Positions 56,813 through 64,000 of a stretch of DNA of 64,000 bases are shown here, piece by piece (the first letter of the stretch is position 1; every line of letters starts with the position of its first letter). Source of the DNA: Geoalkalibacter halelectricus (lineage in GTDB: Bacteria > Desulfobacterota > Desulfuromonadia > Desulfuromonadales > Geoalkalibacteraceae); the NCBI RefSeq assembly GCF_025263685.1, contig NZ_CP092109.1, positions 1,427,001-1,491,000 of the forward strand, read 5' to 3'. The position numbers and the translations under genes were made by a program. The notes under the pieces are model-generated. The model was given only the letters and a program-made list of their open reading frames with translations. It did not search any database and was not told where the DNA came from.

Positions 56813-57343
56813 GTGCTGATTCGCTGTCCCCTGTGTGGAGCCCGCTATCGAGTCGCCCCCGAACGCGTCAGACCCGGGATTCGCATTCGCTGCCCCAAGT
56901 GCAATGATGTTTTTGCCCTGCGCACCCTTCCGGAAAGCCCGTCCGAGGAACCGACCTCCGTTCCTCGCCGACCCAAGGTCGCCATCGTCGAAGATGCCCG
57001 CTTTTTCCGCGAACTCGTGCGCGATGTTCTCGCCCCGCTGAACCTGGAGATTTGCGAGGCCGCCGATGGTGAGCAGGGGTTGGAACTGGTGCGGACGGAA
57101 AAGCCCGACCTGGTCATCCTCGATCTCAACCTGCCCAGGCGCGACGGCTATGAGCTGATGAAACTGATTCGCGCCGACCTGGAGTTGCGCCACGTGCGGC
57201 TGCTCGCCATGAGCGGAGTGTTTCGCAAGGAATCCGATCAGGATGCCGCCCTGGCCGCCGGTGCCGACGACTTTATCGGCAAATCCTTCACGCCTGATCT
57301 ACTCCTCGATCGGGTGCGCAAGCTGCTCAAGGCAAAGCCGTGA
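56813..57343 (+). CDS. Zinc-ribbon plus receiver-domain protein
   Basis: The 176-residue protein starts with an MJ0042-type zinc ribbon (Cys5, Cys8, Cys27, Cys30; IRCPLCGARYRVAPERVRPG), then a CheY-type receiver domain (about 55-175) with phospho-acceptor Asp104 in VILDLNLPRRDG. The start is GTG 56813. No output domain follows, so it may work by protein contacts. The ribbon-receiver pairing is seen in this group of bacteria. Its TGA overlaps the PNP start (GTGA). Confidence 0.88.
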   Translation: MLIRCPLCGARYRVAPERVRPGIRIRCPKCNDVFALRTLPESPSEEPTSVPRRPKVAIVEDARFFRELVRDVLAPLNLEICEAADGEQGLELVRTEKPDLVILDLNLPRRDGYELMKLIRADLELRHVRLLAMSGVFRKESDQDAALAAGADDFIGKSFTPDLLLDRVRKLLKAKP

Positions 57344-58170
57344 CCGCGCCCGTTGAGCTTGGCGTGCCGAAGGTGCGCTGCATCTTTGGTGAGTCGGACT
57401 TTGATCTCGCGGTCGTACTCGGCTCGGGGCTCAGCGGCCTGACCGCGTCCCTGGCCGACCCGCGCAGCCTTGCCTACGAGGATATCCCCGGTCTGGCCGG
57501 CACCACCGTGGCCGGACACGAGGGGCGTTTGTGGACGGGCTTGCTGGGCGGTTGGCGGCTGCTGGTGTTTGCCGGTCGCTATCACCTCTACGAAGGGTAT
57601 CGCGCCGACGAGGTGGTACGGCCTGTTGAACTGGCCGCGGCTCTGGGCTGCCGACGCCTGCTGCTGACCAATGCCGCCGGAGGAGTGCGCGGCGATTTGC
57701 GACCCGGCGACTTTCTGTTCATTACCGATCACATCAACCTGACGGGGGACAACCCCTTGCGGGGACGCACCCCGCCGCCCTTCATCGACCTTTGCGGCCT
57801 GTATCGCACCGATCTTTTGGCGCCCCTGAGCACGGCTGCTGCCGCGCGCGGCATCCGCCTGCATGGCGGGGTTCTGGCCGCGCTGCTTGGGCCCTCCTAT
57901 GAAACACCGGCGGAAATCCGCATGGTGGAGGCCCTGGGAGCAGACGTGGTTTCCATGTCCACGGTGCCTGAAGCCATCATGGCGCGCTACCTGGGCATCG
58001 AGGTTGTTGCTTTGTCGTTGATCACCAACCCTGCCGCGGGCCGCGGCGACGCCTCCCTGAGTCACGAGGACGTTTTGCTGGAAGGGCGGCGCGGTGCCGC
58101 GCGCCTTAAGGACCTGTTGGCGGAACTCATCGCTTGCTGGCGCGTCGCCGAGGCGTCTTCGCTTCCCTAA
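57340..58170 (+). CDS. Purine nucleoside phosphorylase
   Basis: The 276-residue protein cleaves purine nucleosides (inosine/guanosine type) with phosphate. It has LAVVLGSGLSGLT near residue 25, TTVAGHEGRLWTGLLGGW near 62, YEGYRADEVVRPVEL and LLTNAAGGVRGDLRPGDF, then GPSYETPAEIRMVEALGADVVSMSTVPEAI near 190, the trimeric PNP pattern. The start is a GTG that overlaps the receiver gene by four bases. Together with mtnP, ndk and a PfkB kinase it points to purine salvage in this segment. Confidence 0.93.
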   Translation: MTAPVELGVPKVRCIFGESDFDLAVVLGSGLSGLTASLADPRSLAYEDIPGLAGTTVAGHEGRLWTGLLGGWRLLVFAGRYHLYEGYRADEVVRPVELAAALGCRRLLLTNAAGGVRGDLRPGDFLFITDHINLTGDNPLRGRTPPPFIDLCGLYRTDLLAPLSTAAAARGIRLHGGVLAALLGPSYETPAEIRMVEALGADVVSMSTVPEAIMARYLGIEVVALSLITNPAAGRGDASLSHEDVLLEGRRGAARLKDLLAELIACWRVAEASSLP

Positions 58171-58259
58171 GCCTCTCCCGCCCTGAGCGGTGTTGTCGCG
58201 GCAATCCCGGGGCTGAGCTAATAGTTTTTAAATCCTGGATTAATCAGATCTTTGCCGAG

Positions 58260-58287
58260 TTGACAGGCGCTATCTCCATGCTAGACT
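58260..58287 (+). promoter_or_regulatory. Sigma-70 promoter for the receiver gene
   Basis: TTGACA (58260-58265) and TAGACT (58282-58287) are spaced by 16 bases. The start codon follows about 25 bases after the likely transcript start. The 149 bases before it hold no gene. Confidence 0.6.
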
Positions 58288-58319
58288 TTCACTGCCATTT
58301 CTCTTGAGGAGCAATATTC

Positions 58320-58709
58320 TTGGCTTCATCCGTGGGTAAGATTCTCATTGTCGATGACGAGGAAAATGCACGCATCGGGCTTAGCAAGCTTTTGTCGCAG
58401 GAAGGCTACGATGTGGACAGTGTGGGTGACGGGCGCGAGGCGCTTGACTTCATCCGCAATCATCGGGTCAGCCTGGTCATCAGCGACATCCACATGCCGG
58501 GGATGAACGGTCTGGTGTTCCTGCGCGAATTGCATCGCTCCCACCCCGATATCAACGTCATCATGATCACCGCCTATGGCGGTGTGGAGTCCTATCTCGA
58601 GGCCATGAACCTCGGCGCCTTCGAATACATCAACAAGCCGGTCAAACTTCATGAACTCAAATCGGTGATGAACAAGCTTTTCCGTCATGGCGATTCAGTG
58701 ACGGCCTAA
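58320..58709 (+). CDS. Single-domain response regulator
   Basis: The 129-residue receiver has Asp56 (LVISDIHMPGMNG) as phospho-acceptor, with KILIVDDEENA acid pocket and NKPVKL switch Lys near 102. The start is TTG, with GAGGAG 9 bases upstream. No output domain is present, so it should act on a partner or phosphorelay. It is followed by a universal stress protein 33 bases away. Confidence 0.92.
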   Translation: MASSVGKILIVDDEENARIGLSKLLSQEGYDVDSVGDGREALDFIRNHRVSLVISDIHMPGMNGLVFLRELHRSHPDINVIMITAYGGVESYLEAMNLGAFEYINKPVKLHELKSVMNKLFRHGDSVTA

Positions 58710-58742
58710 TGAGGTGAGTCGTCTCTAACTTGTGGAGGTGTT

Positions 58743-59195
58743 ATGAAAGATTTTAAAACTATTTTGTATGCCACGGACTTTTCCGAAAGTTCGGATTTCG
58801 CCTTCGAGTATGCCCTGACGCTGGCGAAAAAGTTTGAAGCCCGATTGCTTCTGGTGCATGTGGTCAATGAGCCCGTCGATTTGCGCGGCTTTTATGTGCC
58901 TCATATTTCCTTCGACAAGTTGGAGGAGGAAATCCAGGAAGGTGCCAAGAAGATGATGGAGAAGTTCTGTCGCAAGCACCTCGGCGATTATAGCAATTAC
59001 GAAACCTTCGTGCTTCCAGGTGTGCCCTACGACGAGATCATCAAGAAGGGGCAGGAGGAGCACGCCGATCTGATCCTCATGGGCACCCATGGGCGCACCG
59101 GCCTCGACCATGTTCTCTTTGGCAGCACCGCGGAGAAGGTGGTGCGCAAATCGCCGATTCCGGTGATGACCATTCGGGTCACCGAGCCCGAATAA
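58743..59195 (+). CDS. Universal stress protein (UspA family)
   Basis: The 150-residue protein has the ATP-binding Usp pattern: ILYATDFSESSDFAFEYALTLA at the start and GTHGRTGLDHVLFGSTAEKVVRKS near residue 120 (Gly-x2-Gly-x9-Gly-Ser/Thr). The ATP-binding class is therefore expected. GTGGAGGTG lies just before the ATG. A terminator follows the stop, so it ends the receiver-Usp operon. Confidence 0.93.
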   Translation: MKDFKTILYATDFSESSDFAFEYALTLAKKFEARLLLVHVVNEPVDLRGFYVPHISFDKLEEEIQEGAKKMMEKFCRKHLGDYSNYETFVLPGVPYDEIIKKGQEEHADLILMGTHGRTGLDHVLFGSTAEKVVRKSPIPVMTIRVTEPE

Positions 59196-59224
59196 GTCCA
59201 GGGCTTTTCCTTGCATCGACTTCT

Positions 59225-59252
59225 GAGGCAGCTTCGGCTGCCTCTTTGTTTT
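59225..59252 (+). terminator. Rho-independent terminator after the Usp gene
   Basis: GAGGCAGC (59225-59232) pairs with GCTGCCTC (59237-59244) across a TTCG tetraloop, followed by TTTGTTTT. A UUCG loop makes this hairpin especially stable. Confidence 0.85.
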
Positions 59253-59332
59253 GGGCATTCCTCCTTGTCAAACGGGTTGGGGCCAAGGTATGCTGACCTC
59301 CGTTTTTACCCTGGAGCGACGTTGGTGATCCC

Positions 59333-60481
59333 ATGAAAGAAAAAATCCTGGTGGTCGATGACGAAAAGGTCATCCTGCAACTCACCTCCATGATACTGCG
59401 CAACAAGGGTTTTGACGTCGTAACGGCGGAAAGCGGCCAGGAGGGTCTGGAAGTCCTCGCGCGCGAGCCGGTACCCTTGGTGCTGCTCGACTACATGATG
59501 CCGGTCATGGATGGTATGACCGCTTTGCGGCACATCAAGGAGCGCTATCCCGCCACTTATGTCATCATGTTTACCGGCAAGGGCAGCGAGGAAATCGCCG
59601 TCGAGCTCATGAAGGCCGGTGCCTCGGATTATGTTCTCAAACCCTTTAAGAATCAGGATCTTCTCGACCGCATCGAGAATGTCCTGCTGATTCGGCGCAT
59701 CGAGTTGCACAACCAGGAATTGCGCGCCGAGATTGAGAAGTGGAACCAGGAACTCGAGCAGCGCGTAGCCGAAAAAAGCGCCGAACTCGAGCGGGCGCAA
59801 ATGGAAATCATTCAGGCGGAGAAACTTGCCGCTTTCGGCCACCTTTCGGCGGGGATGGCCCACGAAATCCGCAATCCCCTCAACTCCATCAGCTTGTTTG
59901 CGCAGATCCTGCATTCAGGGCTGGCCGACAATGCGGAGCTGCGCGAATACCCGGAGAAGATTATCAAGGAGGTCGATCGCATCGATGGGATATTGCGCAA
60001 GCTGCTCAATGCCAGTAAAAGACCCCATCTCGAACTCAGCGGCGTCGACCTGGCCGAGGAGATCCGGCGCGCCCTGGACTTGTTCGAGGCCCAGATTCGC
60101 CTCCAGGGCGTGGAGGTCGAAACCGACATCGCGCCTCACGTCCCCCTGATTCAGGCGGACTCGCACGAAATCTCACAAATTTTCAACAATCTCATCGTCA
60201 ACGCGCTCTATGAGATGCCCCACGGTGGGCGCCTGAGGATTGTTCTGCGCCACGACGCGCAGTTCATTCACATTGACCTGAGCGATTCGGGCCGTGGAAT
60301 TCCCAAGGAAAACCTCTATCGGGTTTTTGACCCTTTCTTTACCACCAAGGAGCGCGGTACCGGGCTTGGCCTGTCGGTGGTTCTGCGCATCATCAAGGGC
60401 TATGGGGGTAGAATCAACGTCGAAAGTGGGGAGGGACAAGGAACCACTTTCCACATTCAACTTCCCCTGATGCCCTCATGA
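59333..60481 (+). CDS. Receiver-histidine kinase protein
   Basis: The 382-residue cytoplasmic protein has a receiver domain (1-120; Asp53 in LLDYMMPVMDG), a coiled coil (about 125-165), then HisKA with His177 (MAHEIRNPLNSISLFAQILH) and HATPase (GTGLGLSVVLRI). A receiver in front of a kinase suggests that another kinase controls it. No membrane helix is seen. Its stop overlaps the next gene by four bases (ATGA). Confidence 0.93.
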   Translation: MKEKILVVDDEKVILQLTSMILRNKGFDVVTAESGQEGLEVLAREPVPLVLLDYMMPVMDGMTALRHIKERYPATYVIMFTGKGSEEIAVELMKAGASDYVLKPFKNQDLLDRIENVLLIRRIELHNQELRAEIEKWNQELEQRVAEKSAELERAQMEIIQAEKLAAFGHLSAGMAHEIRNPLNSISLFAQILHSGLADNAELREYPEKIIKEVDRIDGILRKLLNASKRPHLELSGVDLAEEIRRALDLFEAQIRLQGVEVETDIAPHVPLIQADSHEISQIFNNLIVNALYEMPHGGRLRIVLRHDAQFIHIDLSDSGRGIPKENLYRVFDPFFTTKERGTGLGLSVVLRIIKGYGGRINVESGEGQGTTFHIQLPLMPS

Positions 60482-62070
60482 CCTGGCGCCTCAATGAAAT
60501 CAAGCTGGGTCTGGATCAGGATGACGCGGAGCTACCCGCTGTGGTGGCGCGGCAACTCGGCCTTGCGCCTGACCGCATCCACGGCCTCAGGGTTGTGCGT
60601 AGCGCCGTGGATGCGCGCCGCAAGCCGCGCATCTACCGAATTTTTAGTGTCGAGTTCGAGTTGCCGCCGGGAGTCTATGAGGCGCTTGCTCCCGACCTCG
60701 CCAAGCGCCTTTGCGCAGTGGTTGTCGAGCCGGTGCCGTCGGTGCGCGCGCTGCAAGAAGCGCCCCGCGTGGTGGTGGTCGGGATGGGGCCCGCGGGCCT
60801 GTTTGCCGCCTGGCATTTGTCCCGCTGCGGCGTTCCGGTCGTGTTGCTCGAACGCGGCCGTCCCGTTGAGGAACGGGTGCGCGATGTGCGCCGATTCTGG
60901 TCGCAGGGTCTGCTTGACCCCGAAAGCAACGTTCAGTTCGGCGAGGGTGGGGCGGGCACTTTTTCCGACGGAAAGCTGACCACGCGCCTCAACCATCCCT
61001 GGATTCGCCTGGTGCTGCAGACCCTGGTCGATATGGGGGCACCTGCTGAAATTCTCGTCCAGGCACGCCCCCATGTCGGAACCGATCGGCTGCGACTGGT
61101 GCTGCTCAATCTGCGCCGCGCGTTGCAATCGCTGGGTGTAGCGGTTCACTTCGGAGCCCGGCTATCCGGTCTGCGCACGCAAGACGGGCGCCTTTGCGGT
61201 GCTATCCTCGGCGACGGCAGCGAAATGTCCACCGAACACCTGGTGCTGGCGCCCGGTCACAGTGCCCGCGATACCTATCGCATGCTCGCCCAGGCCGAAG
61301 TGGCCATGGAGGCCAAGGCCTTCGCCATGGGGGTGCGCATCGAGCATCCGACGGAATTGATCAACAAGATTCAATACGGCTTGCCGCACCATCCGCGGCT
61401 GCCGAGCGCCGATTACAACCTGAGTTGGAATGACCCGGAAAGTGGGCGCGGCATCTATTCGTTTTGCATGTGCCCCGGCGGGGAGGTGATCACGGCGTCG
61501 AGCGACCCGGGACGGCTGGTGGTCAACGGCATGAGTTATCTGAGCCGCGCCGGGCAGATGTCCAACAGCGCCCTGGTGGTGAGCGTCGGGGAGAGGGACT
61601 TTCCCGCTCCCGGCCCCCTGGGGGGGCTTGCTTTGCAGGAAGAATTGGAGTCGCGCGCCTTCGCGGCGGGAGGGGGCGGCTACCACGCCCCCGCTCAGAA
61701 TCTGCTCGGCTTTCTCGGGCGCGGGGGCGGGCCGCTGCGCTCGACCTGTCGCCCCGGGGTGCGCGAAGCCGATTTGTCGCGATTGTTGCCCGACTTCATC
61801 ACCCGCGGGTTGCGGCGCGCCCTGCCGGTATTCGAACGGCGCATGCGCGGCTTTATCACCGCCGAGGCTACTCTGGTCGGTGTTGAAACCCGCACCTCGG
61901 CGCCGGTGCGCATCCTGCGTGGCGCCGACGGGCAGTCCCTTTCCCATTCCGGCCTCTTTCCCTGCGGCGAGGGGGCCGGTTATGCCGGTGGTATAATGAG
62001 CGCCGCTCTCGATGGGTTGCGCGCCGCCGAGTCCGTCATGAAGCAGATCAGCGACAGGAGAAGTACGTGA
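60478..62070 (+). CDS. FAD-dependent oxidoreductase (COG2509 type)
   Basis: The 530-residue protein has an N-terminal domain (about 1-95) and then a Rossmann FAD site at 102-107 (GMGPAGLFAAWHLSRCG). LLERGRPVEERVRDVRRFW follows, then FGEGGAGTFSDGKLTTR near 160 and AFAMGVRIEHPTELINKIQYG near 280, with a Gly-rich C-terminal GEGAGYAGGIMSAALDG. These are features of the COG2509 uncharacterised FAD dehydrogenases. The ATGA overlap with the kinase gene and the GTGA overlap with the next gene make this a tight operon. Substrate unknown. Confidence 0.9.
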   Translation: MTWRLNEIKLGLDQDDAELPAVVARQLGLAPDRIHGLRVVRSAVDARRKPRIYRIFSVEFELPPGVYEALAPDLAKRLCAVVVEPVPSVRALQEAPRVVVVGMGPAGLFAAWHLSRCGVPVVLLERGRPVEERVRDVRRFWSQGLLDPESNVQFGEGGAGTFSDGKLTTRLNHPWIRLVLQTLVDMGAPAEILVQARPHVGTDRLRLVLLNLRRALQSLGVAVHFGARLSGLRTQDGRLCGAILGDGSEMSTEHLVLAPGHSARDTYRMLAQAEVAMEAKAFAMGVRIEHPTELINKIQYGLPHHPRLPSADYNLSWNDPESGRGIYSFCMCPGGEVITASSDPGRLVVNGMSYLSRAGQMSNSALVVSVGERDFPAPGPLGGLALQEELESRAFAAGGGGYHAPAQNLLGFLGRGGGPLRSTCRPGVREADLSRLLPDFITRGLRRALPVFERRMRGFITAEATLVGVETRTSAPVRILRGADGQSLSHSGLFPCGEGAGYAGGIMSAALDGLRAAESVMKQISDRRST

Positions 62071-63254
62071 AGCAGGTTTTCGTGGAGAATGTTCAGGAAC
62101 GCGATTGGGTTGAGAGCCCCTTTTTGGTTCGCGACAAAGTCATGGCCATGGCCAAGAACGGCAAGCCCTACATGACCTTGAAGTTAATGGACCGCACCGG
62201 CGAAATCGAGGGTCGGGTGTGGGACCGGGTGGATGAATTCGCGACGCGCTTTGAAAAGGACGATTTCATCCTGGCGCGCGGCAAGGCGAGCGTCTACCTG
62301 GGCAAGATGCAGCTCGTGGTACAGGATCTGGAACGGCTGAGCGACGAGCAGGTTGAACTCAGCGATTTTTTGCCGGTCAGCACCCGTTCGCCCGAGGAGA
62401 TGGAGAGCGAACTCCTCGCCAAGGTGGCCTCTCTGCGCGATGGGTTCATCCGCCGGTTGCTCGAGAGCTTTTTCGCCGATCCCGAATTTCTGCGCCGCTA
62501 CCGGACCGCGCCCGCGGCCAAGGCCATGCACCATGTGTATCTCGGCGGTCTGCTTGAGCACAGCCTCGCGGTCGCTAATCTGGTCGACGACATCTGTCGC
62601 CGCTATCCCGGACTCAACCACGACCTGCTGGTGGCCGGGGCGCTGCTTCATGATGTGGGCAAGGTGGAGGAACTCTGCTATGAGCGCTCCTTCGACTACA
62701 CCGACGAAGGCAAGTTGATCGGTCACATCGTCATTGGCGTGGAAATGGTCGATGAGAAAATCCGCGCCATCGCCGATTTTCCGCGGCGCACCGCGACGCT
62801 ACTCAAGCATCTGCTGCTCTCGCACCATGGGCAGTACGAATTCGGTTCGCCCAAGCGGCCCAAGACCATCGAAGCGGTGATTCTCAATTTCCTTGACGAT
62901 CTGGATTCCAAGATCAACGGCGTGCGCACCCATATGGAGCGTGAACCGGATAATCAAAGCGGCTGGACCGCCTACCATCGGCTCTACGACCGCTACTTTT
63001 TCAAGCACTCCTTCGGCGATGAGGCCGAAGGGTTACCCCGTGAGGCTGCTACTCCCGCCTCCGATCCTCCAGCGGCCCAGGGGCGAGAAATCCCTCCCCA
63101 AACCCAGGTCGCAGCCGCCAAGCCCCAGGCGCCGGCGGCAAAAACCGGCGGCAAGGGCGGTGAACAGCGCTCACGCGGCATGAGCTTCACCCTGGGGGAT
63201 CAACTGCGCGGCAAAAGTCTCGATCTGTTTTCCACGGAAGATGACAAGGAGTAG
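62067..63254 (+). CDS. OB-fold/HD-domain protein (YhaM-like 3'-5' exoribonuclease)
   Basis: The 395-residue protein has an OB-like domain (about 1-95; VFVENVQERDWVESPFLVRDKVM) and an HD domain (about 150-310; HH at 165, LLHDVGKVEE with His195-Asp196, LLSHHGQYEFGSPKRP near 250). This matches the OB/HD layout of YhaM. The last 85 residues are Pro/Ala/Lys-rich and look disordered. The start GTG overlaps the FAD gene stop. YhaM is a 3'-5' nuclease in Firmicutes; activity here is inferred. Confidence 0.88.
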   Translation: MKQVFVENVQERDWVESPFLVRDKVMAMAKNGKPYMTLKLMDRTGEIEGRVWDRVDEFATRFEKDDFILARGKASVYLGKMQLVVQDLERLSDEQVELSDFLPVSTRSPEEMESELLAKVASLRDGFIRRLLESFFADPEFLRRYRTAPAAKAMHHVYLGGLLEHSLAVANLVDDICRRYPGLNHDLLVAGALLHDVGKVEELCYERSFDYTDEGKLIGHIVIGVEMVDEKIRAIADFPRRTATLLKHLLLSHHGQYEFGSPKRPKTIEAVILNFLDDLDSKINGVRTHMEREPDNQSGWTAYHRLYDRYFFKHSFGDEAEGLPREAATPASDPPAAQGREIPPQTQVAAAKPQAPAAKTGGKGGEQRSRGMSFTLGDQLRGKSLDLFSTEDDKE

Positions 63255-63257
63255 CCC

Positions 63258-63875
63258 GTGATCATTGAACGAATCGTCGTTGGCCCCTTGCAGGTCAACT
63301 CCTATATCCTCGCCTGCCCCCAAACCCGCCAGGCCGCCGTCATCGACCCCGGCGCCGAGGGCGAGCGTATTCTGGCCGTTTTGCGCAAGCAGGATCTGAA
63401 CGCCAGGATGGTCATCAACACCCACGGCCATTTCGACCACATCGGCGCCAACCAACTGCTCGTGGAACAGACCGGCGCGGACCTGCTCATCCACCGCGGC
63501 GATCTCGCCTTGCTGGACAAAGCCGAGCAGCACGCCGCCCTCTACGGCCTGAGCGCCAGCGCCTCGCCGGCGCCGTCTCGCCTTCTCGAAGGCGGGGAAG
63601 TTCTACCCCTGGGCAGCCTGGAAATCAAGGTGCTGGCCACACCCGGGCATTCACCGGGGGGCATCTGCCTGCTGGCGGATGGGCATCTCTTCACCGGTGA
63701 CGCCCTGTTTGCCGGGAGTATCGGTCGCACCGACCTGCCCGGCGGCGATCTCGACCAACTCCTTTCGGCCATTCGCGAGCACTTGTTGGTTCTGCCTGAT
63801 GAAACCCTGGTCCATCCCGGCCATGGCCCGGATACCAGCATCGGGCGCGAAAAACGCTCCAACCCTTTTCTCTAG
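63258..63875 (+). CDS. MBL-fold metallohydrolase (glyoxalase II-like)
   Basis: The 205-residue protein has the metallo-beta-lactamase metal motif THGHFDHIG (His56, His58, Asp60, His61) plus GHSPGGICLLADGHLFTGDALFAGSIGRTD and HPGHGPDTSIGREKR. This pattern is that of the short YcbL/glyoxalase II-like branch that hydrolyses thioesters. The start GTG follows the HD gene by 3 bases. It is part of the same operon. Confidence 0.9.
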   Translation: MIIERIVVGPLQVNSYILACPQTRQAAVIDPGAEGERILAVLRKQDLNARMVINTHGHFDHIGANQLLVEQTGADLLIHRGDLALLDKAEQHAALYGLSASASPAPSRLLEGGEVLPLGSLEIKVLATPGHSPGGICLLADGHLFTGDALFAGSIGRTDLPGGDLDQLLSAIREHLLVLPDETLVHPGHGPDTSIGREKRSNPFL

Positions 63876-63901
63876 GTCGCGGAACCTGACGGGGAACACC
63901 T

Positions 63902-64000
63902 ATGCTATTGCGCGAAAAAACCATCGTCCTGGGCGTGTGCGGCGGAATTGCCGCCTATAAGGCAGCCGAACTGGTGCGGCTCTACGTCAAGGCGGGAGCG
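63902..64000 (+). CDS. coaBC: Phosphopantothenoylcysteine decarboxylase/synthase, cut by the window end
   Basis: The first 33 codons read MLLREKTIVLGVCGGIAAYKAAE and on to LVRLYVKAGA. This is the flavoprotein opening of CoaBC (Dfp), which acts in coenzyme A synthesis; the usual TGGIAAYK is CGGIAAYK here. GGGGAACACCT lies before the ATG. The rest of the gene is beyond the window. It follows the MBL hydrolase after 26 bases. Confidence 0.85.
   Translation, partial: MLLREKTIVLGVCGGIAAYKAAELVRLYVKAGA

Overview
The window is a gene-dense, GC-rich stretch of ordinary bacterial chromosome with about 56 protein genes, two of them cut by the window ends. No rRNA, tRNA, CRISPR array, prophage or complete insertion sequence was seen. 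The gene content suggests a Gram-negative deltaproteobacterium of the Desulfuromonas/Geobacter type (Desulfobacterota). It has LpxH and several lipoproteins, a sigma-54 activator with a matching -24/-12 promoter, many two-component proteins, HypF, a DASS carboxylate transporter, an Fe-type superoxide dismutase and zinc-ribbon response regulators. This placement is an inference from gene content, not a database result.

Layout. 1-2.2 kb: a partial ATP-grasp gene, a membrane-bound HTH protein with an EF-hand, and a FixH-like protein. 2.3-11.4 kb: a histidine kinase, polyprenyl diphosphate synthase, then a large sensor kinase, a sigma-54 response regulator and a DASS transporter. These last three look like one regulatory unit: a perfect sigma-54 promoter precedes the transporter, and a dyad related to GGCGAA-AA-TTCGCC occurs before both the regulator gene and the transporter. 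11.5-22.4 kb: hypF, a small membrane protein, a DUF3422 protein, a double-length uvrA and pfkA. 22.6-29.4 kb: lon (divergent from pfkA), two M16 peptidase-family genes and an MscS channel. 29.4-39.5 kb: an unknown small protein, recQ, a protein with two CDP-alcohol phosphotransferase domains, a His/Tyr-rich lipoprotein, a YkgJ-type Cys-cluster protein, a DUF948/YtxH pair, a BrkB family protein, lpxH, a CoA-binding protein and sodB. 39.6-45.1 kb: a TPR protein, a LOG-like protein, a MITE-like palindrome, a DHH phosphoesterase, and an amidase-rph-rdgB operon. 45.3-50.9 kb: an Ala-rich lipoprotein, an SDR/DUF2867 protein and SRPBCC protein, an L,D-transpeptidase and a KefB-type antiporter. 51-58.2 kb: ndk, rlmN, mtnP, a PfkB kinase, an unknown protein, a PilF-like TPR lipoprotein, rodZ, a zinc-ribbon receiver protein and a purine nucleoside phosphorylase. 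58.3-64 kb: a receiver protein, a universal stress protein, then a tight operon of receiver-kinase, FAD protein, OB/HD nuclease-like protein, metallo-beta-lactamase-fold hydrolase and coaBC (cut by the end).

Recurring themes are two-component signalling (seven proteins), nucleotide salvage and sanitation (ndk, mtnP, PfkB kinase, PNP, rdgB, LOG-like protein), and cell-envelope upkeep (lpxH, amidase, L,D-transpeptidase, rodZ, Lpp-like lipoprotein, double CDP-alcohol phosphotransferase). The most rewarding targets are the sigma-54 transporter circuit with its shared dyad, the double UvrA, the fused phospholipid synthase, the HTH-TM-EF-hand protein and the MITE whose end supplies a stop codon.
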